Shown here in pieces: positions 58,716 through 64,000 of a DNA stretch of 64,000 nt (its first letter is position 1; each line of letters starts with the position of its first letter). The notes under the pieces were generated by a model that worked only from the letters and a program-made list of their open reading frames with translations, ran no database searches and was not told the origin of the DNA. Location: contig OZ006972.1 in the NCBI GenBank assembly GCA_963931255.1, positions 1,364,001-1,428,000 on the forward strand. Reading direction: 5' to 3'. This DNA comes from CALUVN01 sp944323595. GTDB taxonomy: Bacteria; Cyanobacteriota; Vampirovibrionia; Gastranaerophilales; Gastranaerophilaceae. The position numbers were made by a program, and so were the translations under genes.

Positions 58716-59945
58716 ATGAAAGCAGTCGGAAAAGTTGCAATTAAACTTTATGAGTATTTGGGTGCCTCAAAACAAGTAGCACGTACCGCCTCAAGAGGAA
58801 CTGCAAAAGAATTATCGCAAGTGCTTTCCGGAAAATCGCGGAAAGAAAAGAAAGAATTTTTAAAAGCACTTGAAAGGCTTACTGATGATACAAAGAAAAC
58901 CGCTGATGCAAATCATATAATATGTCAAACTTTAACTAAAGGGAAAAGCGGGCAAGAACTTAATCAGGCACTAGATAATTATCGTGCTCTGACTTCACCG
59001 TTAGCTGTGCGGCGTACCACAAATTGGGCGTCCAGAGAAATACCTAAAATGGTGGAATCATCTATGAAAAGCTGTCTGGATGATGCAGTAAAGCAGGTGA
59101 TGCGTCCTGAAAATATAAGTAAAATCGTAAGTGACGCAATAAAAGAAGCTCGCAAACAAGCCTTACAAGATGCAGGTACATTGCTTTACCGTGTTGCTGC
59201 TTATCCTGTTAATCTCGTAAGGAGAGCTTTCATTCCGAAAGGTAAGCGCACTATGCTCTCAGAACTGATTCATAAGCCAAAAGAACAATTTAAAGATGCA
59301 TACTATTCCAAATTACTTGAGAAAAAAGGACTTTCAGGCAGAGCCCCGTTAAAGGCTGAAGTGACAAATAAGTCAGCAGGATTGACTGTGGAGAGCATTT
59401 TAGGCGGTAAATCCGTGGAAGGCGGTTTTAACGGTTTTAATAATACAATTTCGTTCACAAAAGAATTTTCATCAGTGCCGCGAAGTGTTCAGGCAAACCT
59501 GTTGACTCACGAACTCAGACACTTTGAACAGTCAGACCAGATAATCAGAACTTTTGGTATAGAACGATATATTCAGGCTCTAAAGGCAAATTTAGCGAAG
59601 CAGATTGCGGCAAAAGCTCAATACAAAGATGCGTCACCAGAAAAAATTCAACAAGCTGTAGAAGAATTTCTCAAAAATAATAATTATACAGACGATGTGA
59701 TAAGATCATCTTTTGCGCAATCCATAGCAGCACCTCGGATTAATCCTAATTCAGTCAAGGGTCAGCGTGCGAAAAAATATCTTGAAGCAAGAGAAAATTA
59801 TCAAGGTCTAACTAAGGACGGTATTTTGACAAAAGTAACAGACGAATATTTAAACAATGCGATGGAAGTAGAAGCCTACGCCTTGGGTAAAAAAGCCGGA
59901 CGGCAGGTCGGAATTATTGAAGATATGAATTTGCTGCATATTTAA
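58716..59945 (+). CDS. Predicted zinc metallopeptidase-like protein
   Basis: 409 residues. The first 200 are helical, basic and polar. A catalytic-like domain starts near 215: strand NTISFTKEF, then LLTHELRHFEQ with H265, E266 and H269 (HExxH form), and a downstream Glu cluster NNAMEVEAYALG (E384/E386) that could be the third zinc ligand, as in gluzincins. There is no signal peptide or membrane helix. The N-terminal half resembles an effector or toxin stalk more than a housekeeping protease. GGGG precedes the ATG. No immunity-like neighbour is obvious. The peptidase call rests on motif alone. Confidence 0.55.
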   Translation: MKAVGKVAIKLYEYLGASKQVARTASRGTAKELSQVLSGKSRKEKKEFLKALERLTDDTKKTADANHIICQTLTKGKSGQELNQALDNYRALTSPLAVRRTTNWASREIPKMVESSMKSCLDDAVKQVMRPENISKIVSDAIKEARKQALQDAGTLLYRVAAYPVNLVRRAFIPKGKRTMLSELIHKPKEQFKDAYYSKLLEKKGLSGRAPLKAEVTNKSAGLTVESILGGKSVEGGFNGFNNTISFTKEFSSVPRSVQANLLTHELRHFEQSDQIIRTFGIERYIQALKANLAKQIAAKAQYKDASPEKIQQAVEEFLKNNNYTDDVIRSSFAQSIAAPRINPNSVKGQRAKKYLEARENYQGLTKDGILTKVTDEYLNNAMEVEAYALGKKAGRQVGIIEDMNLLHI

Positions 59946-60304
59946 AAAATATAACGGGCATTGTTCTGCCACAGATTAGACTGTATTTCTTTCGCCACGT
60001 TAGATTGACTTCTGTGATGAATAGGGACAAATATATAAGTTTGCTGTTTTCTCCCTCTCCTAAGTAGGAGAGGGGAAAGGGTGAGGTATGATTTGCGGGG
60101 AAATAAGATTTTTCATCATCAGGCTGAGACATAAAATCATGTTTAGACCTTGTCTCAACGGATTTACAATATTTATATATTCTCTAGTTTGTAGATTGGA
60201 TTTACTAATCCGAACAACCAAACTTAATAATTGTTAACTTTGTAGCAAAAAATAATCTTTATGCGGTTTATCTTCTCCATATACCAAAATAAAGGAGATA
60301 AACA
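59946..60304. other. Intergenic region with palindromic repeat
   Basis: No gene is supported in these 359 bases. They contain CCCTCTCC-TAAGTA-GGAGAGGG at 60053-60074, the same repeat type as near 36378, and end with the leader of the next FxG gene (AAGGAGATAAAC before the ATG). Confidence 0.5.
60053..60074. repeat. CCCTCTCC/GGAGAGGG palindrome
   Basis: Perfect 8-bp arms around a six-base loop, embedded in longer C/T-rich sequence. A related copy is at about 36378-36400. Confidence 0.55.
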
Positions 60305-60817
60305 ATGAATATTACCCCTGTTAATTTCGCATCACAAAGATTACAAAATTTCAAACCTGCTGCAGCACCATCATTTGGCTCTGAAAATGAGGAATTGGAT
60401 GCTCAAGAAGAAAAAATTAAAGATGAGGGTGATTTACCTAAAACTAATTTGAAAGATTTTGTCGGGACAGCCAGACAATACGTAAAACCTTTCCTCGCAG
60501 GTGTTGTTCTGACTTTTGCTGCACAGACTATTTATAATAACAATCAAAAAGCTGCTTTAAAACAACAAATTTATACGGAACGTATGGCAGCTAATTCCGG
60601 TGTTCGTGAAATGATGAAAAACATCTCCGATGACTTAAAAGATATTGAAAAAGTTGATTCTGTTGAAATGAAAAATGTTATGGGCGGATTTAGTAAAGAA
60701 TTGATTATCCACAAAGACGGTCAAAGAATTATATATGATGCCGATGCTAAAGCCAGATATGAAGACCTCGGCGGCGATCATTATGCACGCACAAGATTCG
60801 GTGTTGTGATGGAATAA
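60305..60817 (+). CDS. FxG-motif protein with one membrane helix
   Basis: 170 residues. The N-terminus holds two candidate motifs (VNFAS at 6-10, then APSFGSE around 25). An acidic linker follows, then one hydrophobic helix (about 64-80, PFLAGVVLTFAAQTIY) and a charged C-terminal domain ending EDLGGDHYARTRFGVVME. Probably anchored in the inner membrane with a small soluble domain. AAGGAG before the ATG is strong. No family is recognised. Confidence 0.75.
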   Translation: MNITPVNFASQRLQNFKPAAAPSFGSENEELDAQEEKIKDEGDLPKTNLKDFVGTARQYVKPFLAGVVLTFAAQTIYNNNQKAALKQQIYTERMAANSGVREMMKNISDDLKDIEKVDSVEMKNVMGGFSKELIIHKDGQRIIYDADAKARYEDLGGDHYARTRFGVVME

Positions 60818-60911
60818 TTATTATTTGTGTAACAATAAGTTAACAAATGCCGCATTTTTGTATTTAGCAATTTAATATAATAGTGTGGTCTAAAAAAAGG
60901 AGTTAGTGTTT

Positions 60912-61550
60912 ATGAAAATTGCATCAATCAACACTTATCAGACAAAACCTCATTTTGCAGGTGAAAATTCCAAAACTAATAAACTGAAAAATGCTGCCGG
61001 TGCTGCCGTTGTTGCTCTTGCAGTAGCTGCACCTATGGAAAAGGCCGACGCCCAAATATACTTCTATCCGCCGCCTGTAACTCCTTATACGGTAGTTGTT
61101 CCTCAGCCGGTTGTGACAAGCGTTCCTGATTGTTTTGTAGTTGGCGATATGTCAAATTTCAGCTATAACAAATCAATGGGACAGGTTTTCGGCGAACTTG
61201 ACGCTGACAGAAACGGAGAACTATCCGCAAATGAAGTTGTACGTGCGCAGCGAAACAACTGGAATATGAATAACATTTATCCTTACAATAATTATCAGAT
61301 GAATAATGATGCGGCTGAATTTAATTCGGTTTCAAGACTTTATAACGACGAAAGAACTAATCCGAATACTATGAATTATAGTGAATACAGAGCCGTGATG
61401 AATGATTATATGAAGACAAAAAATGTTAATACTTTCGTTAATCTTATGAGGCTGCTGCTCGGTCCTGCTTACTGTCCTCCGCCTCATTATCATGTTCATC
61501 CGGTTCCGCCTCCTCCTCCAAGACATCATCACCACCATAGACACTGGTAA
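60912..61550 (+). CDS. FxG-motif exported EF-hand protein with His-rich tail
   Basis: 212 residues from the ATG at 60912, preceded by AAGGAG; a GTG 6 nt earlier is in frame. MKIASINTYQTKPHFAGE carries the FxG segment, followed by a hydrophobic stretch (AAGAAVVALAVAAP) and ADAQ, an apparent signal-peptidase site, so the motif would lie in the removed leader. The mature part has a Pro-rich region, a canonical EF-hand loop DADRNGELSANE (calcium ligands at 1, 3, 5, 12), a second weaker acidic loop and a tail of Pro then His. Likely calcium- and metal-binding outside the cytoplasm. TATAAT at 60876-60881 is a plausible -10. Confidence 0.78.
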   Translation: MKIASINTYQTKPHFAGENSKTNKLKNAAGAAVVALAVAAPMEKADAQIYFYPPPVTPYTVVVPQPVVTSVPDCFVVGDMSNFSYNKSMGQVFGELDADRNGELSANEVVRAQRNNWNMNNIYPYNNYQMNNDAAEFNSVSRLYNDERTNPNTMNYSEYRAVMNDYMKTKNVNTFVNLMRLLLGPAYCPPPHYHVHPVPPPPPRHHHHHRHW

Positions 61551-61646
61551 GCAGAAATATTATTTTTTCCTTAAGGACATACATTTTTTTCTGTGTCCAT
61601 GCTAGTATGGAAATATATCAGACAAAAATGGAGAGGAAAAATTAAT

Positions 61647-64000
61647 ATGATAAGCTTACTGCTGAAACTGCTGGGTGATCCCAACGAGAGAAAAGTTAAA
61701 AGCATAATGGGGATTATTGACCATATAAATGCACTGGAACCACAGTTTGCGGCAATGAGTGATGCGGAATTGAGAGCAAAAACCGATGAGTTTAAGGCAA
61801 TTCTGGCTAAGCGTCCTACATCTGATAATTTTAAGCAGGACAGAATTTTAGAAAAAGAAGCTCTTGATAAAATTCTTCCGGAAGCCTTTGCCACTGTTCG
61901 TGAAGCCGGCAAAAGGGTGCTTAATATGCGTCACTTTGATGTTCAATTAATCGGCGGATATTTTCTCCACAACGGACACATCGCAGAAATGAGAACCGGT
62001 GAGGGTAAAACTCTTGTTGCTACTCTTCCTGCATATTTGAATGCATTGACGGGCAAAGGTGTTCACGTTATTACAGTAAACGATTACCTTGCAAAACGTG
62101 ACAGCGAATGGATGGGAAAAATTTATAAATTTCTCGGACTTTCTGTCGGCGTAATCCTTTCCGGCGGGCGCAGTGCTGATGATTTTGAAGACAAAAGAAA
62201 AGCATATCAATGTGATATAACTTACGGTACAAACAATGAATTCGGCTTTGATTATCTAAGGGACAATATGGCTGCCAGTGCTGAAATGCTTGTTCAACGT
62301 CCGTTCAATTATGCGATTATAGACGAAGTTGACAGTATTTTGATTGATGAGGCGCGTACTCCGCTTATTATAAGCGGCAGACTTGAAAAGTCCGCAGAAA
62401 CTTATGTCCTTATGTCAAAAATTGCTCCGCAATTGAAAAAAGATGTTGATTATGAAGTTGATGAAAAAAATAAAAACGTAATTCTTACGGAAGACGGTAT
62501 TGACAGAGCGCAGGAACTTATTGGAATTAAAGACCTGTTTGATATTAATACACAGTATGCCCACCATCTTTTGCAAGCATTAAAAGCTAAAGAACTGTTT
62601 GTCCGCGATACTGATTATGTAGTCAAAGACGGCGAAGTTATAATTGTAGATGAATTTACCGGACGTTTGATGGAGGGCAGACGCTGGTCTGACGGTTTAC
62701 ATCAGGCAGTAGAGGCAAAAGAGGGGGTTCCTATTCAGGATGAAACACAAACTCTTGCTAGTATTACTTTCCAAAACCTTTTCAGACTCTACCCGAAACT
62801 TGCCGGTATGACAGGTACTGCAATGACTGAAGAAGCTGAATTCGGAAAGATTTATAACCTTGAAGTTACTGCTATCCCGACAAACAAGCCGGATATAAGA
62901 ATTAATTACCCTGATGTTATCTATAAAACAGAAAAACAAAAATATCTTTCTGTTGTTGATGATATTATTGAACAGCACAAAAAAGGCAGACCGGTGCTTG
63001 TCGGTACAATAAGTATTGAAAAGTCCGAATATGTTTCAAATCTTTTGAAACTGCGTAACATTCCGCATAATGTATTAAACGCAAAACACCACGAACGGGA
63101 AGCATATATTATTGCACAGGCCGGACGTGTCGGAGCCGTGACAATTGCAACAAATATGGCAGGCCGCGGTACCGATATTCTTCTCGGTGGTAATGCGGAA
63201 TACATGGCTAAAGAAGAACTGGATAATAAAGGTATTACACCGGAAAATACTCCGGATTATGAAGCGAAAAAAGACGAAGCACTTGCCGCAGCAAGAAAAA
63301 TTACAGAAGAAGAACACAAGAAAGTTGTAGAAGCCGGCGGCTTGCATGTAATCGGTACAGAACGCCATGAATCCCGCCGTATTGATAACCAGTTAAGAGG
63401 TCGTGCGGCACGTCAGGGCGATCCGGGCTCTACAAGATTTTTCCTTTCTCTGGAAGATACTTTGATGAGAATTTTTGGCGGCGACAAGATTACTGCATTA
63501 ATGAATATGCTCAATGTTGAAGAATCAATGGCTATTGAATCCCCTCTTATTACACGCCAGATTGAATCAGCTCAGAAAAAAGTTGAAACTATGCACTTTG
63601 ATGCAAGAAAGAGCGTTCTTGAATATGATGATGTTATGAATATTCAGCGTGAAAAATTCTACGCCCAACGCCGTAAAGTCTTGTTTGGTAAAGATTTGAG
63701 CGAAGATGTTTACTATATGATTGAGCGCGAAATCGACCGAATTCTCAAAAGCTATATTGCTCCGGAACAGCATCCGGAAGATTATGTTTACGAAGACCTG
63801 CAGACTATGATGAAAGAATTGCACTCTGTAATTCCGCAGCTTTCAGGGCTGGAAGTATCTGATGTTCAGAATTTAAAATTTGATGCAATTTATGATAAAG
63901 TCAGAGACTTTGCAATAAGAGCTTACCGTGACCATGAAACTGAAGTTGTTAACTTCTATAATGACATTGTTTCCCAGTATGATGAAAACTACATACCTCA
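61647..64000 (+). CDS. secA: Preprotein translocase ATPase SecA (5' part)
   Basis: 784 complete codons run to the window edge with no stop; full SecA is usually 850-950 residues. SecA drives exported proteins through SecYEG. Motifs: MRTGEGKTLVATLPAYLNAL (Walker A), VNDYLAKRD, TYGTNNEFGFDYLRDNM, IIDEVDSILIDEARTPLIISG (Walker B), LAGMTGTAMTE, VGTISIEKSE, TNMAGRGTDILLGG and RIDNQLRGRAARQGDPGSTRFFLSLED. GGAGAGG lies 8 nt before the ATG. The C-terminal helical and zinc regions lie beyond the window. Confidence 0.98.
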   Translation, partial: MISLLLKLLGDPNERKVKSIMGIIDHINALEPQFAAMSDAELRAKTDEFKAILAKRPTSDNFKQDRILEKEALDKILPEAFATVREAGKRVLNMRHFDVQLIGGYFLHNGHIAEMRTGEGKTLVATLPAYLNALTGKGVHVITVNDYLAKRDSEWMGKIYKFLGLSVGVILSGGRSADDFEDKRKAYQCDITYGTNNEFGFDYLRDNMAASAEMLVQRPFNYAIIDEVDSILIDEARTPLIISGRLEKSAETYVLMSKIAPQLKKDVDYEVDEKNKNVILTEDGIDRAQELIGIKDLFDINTQYAHHLLQALKAKELFVRDTDYVVKDGEVIIVDEFTGRLMEGRRWSDGLHQAVEAKEGVPIQDETQTLASITFQNLFRLYPKLAGMTGTAMTEEAEFGKIYNLEVTAIPTNKPDIRINYPDVIYKTEKQKYLSVVDDIIEQHKKGRPVLVGTISIEKSEYVSNLLKLRNIPHNVLNAKHHEREAYIIAQAGRVGAVTIATNMAGRGTDILLGGNAEYMAKEELDNKGITPENTPDYEAKKDEALAAARKITEEEHKKVVEAGGLHVIGTERHESRRIDNQLRGRAARQGDPGSTRFFLSLEDTLMRIFGGDKITALMNMLNVEESMAIESPLITRQIESAQKKVETMHFDARKSVLEYDDVMNIQREKFYAQRRKVLFGKDLSEDVYYMIEREIDRILKSYIAPEQHPEDYVYEDLQTMMKELHSVIPQLSGLEVSDVQNLKFDAIYDKVRDFAIRAYRDHETEVVNFYNDIVSQYDENYIP

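Noticed and set aside
61571..62210. Reverse-strand frames opposite the start of secA
   Set aside because: They are antisense to a certain secA reading frame that runs open to the window end.

Overview
The window is AT-rich, densely coded bacterial DNA from a Gram-negative-type (diderm) organism. It carries KdsA (Kdo synthesis), an Omp85/BamA barrel, a Skp/OmpH periplasmic chaperone, flagellar rod genes, a FliA-type sigma factor and several type IV prepilin-like genes. An ADP-forming acyl-CoA synthetase points to fermentative acetate or acyl-CoA metabolism, and nothing photosynthetic is seen. The best fit is a gut-type Vampirovibrionia/Melainabacteria (Gastranaerophilales-like) genome. This is an inference from gene content and protein style; a 16S or whole-genome placement would settle it.

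Layout. 1-5 kb: secreted proteins, a zinc-ribbon/radical-SAM pair, two small FxG-motif proteins and folP. 5-13 kb: gatB, a GlmS-like SIS protein, a GT2/GT-C glycosylation pair, then reverse-strand pheS, an MBL hydrolase, kdsA and rqcP. 13-21 kb: a secreted metallophosphoesterase, a CorC-type protein, fliA, an OmpA-like protein, a zinc-site-less M16 protein and the flgF/flgG-like, flgB, flgC operon. 21-23 kb: a five-unit 122-bp tandem repeat running into tRNA-Leu(GAG), then a 1-kb island bounded by a duplicated tRNA 3' end. 23-29.4 kb: a locus of five prepilin-like proteins, three with phage-tail-like glycine-rich domains. 29.5-40 kb: uvrA, rpsB-tsf, speD, an orphan response regulator and era. 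40-50 kb: an AMIN-like membrane protein, an orphan sugar-binding lipoprotein, an XRE regulator facing a prepilin gene with a clear promoter/operator, rsmI, bamA-skp-udp and a soluble FlhA-like fusion protein. 50-64 kb: a GH77 enzyme, lineage-specific membrane and FxG proteins, a radical SAM protein, the acyl-CoA synthetase, a predicted metallopeptidase, an EF-hand protein and the 5' part of secA.

Four things stand out as possibly undescribed. (1) At least eight otherwise unrelated proteins share a short N-terminal segment ending in F-[G/A/Q]-[G/Q/R/S], which looks like a sorting or interaction tag; one carrier is an enzyme (GH77). (2) Prepilin N-termini are fused to polyglycine domains resembling phage tail-fibre tips and ending in a hydrophobic -W motif. 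(3) A DUF4177-like/coiled-coil protein is fused to a complete cytosolic FlhA domain without any membrane part. (4) A tandem array in register with tRNA-Leu contains a hairpin with compensatory base changes. Several genes also have -35/-10 boxes placed so that transcription should begin at the A of the start codon, pointing to leaderless mRNAs.
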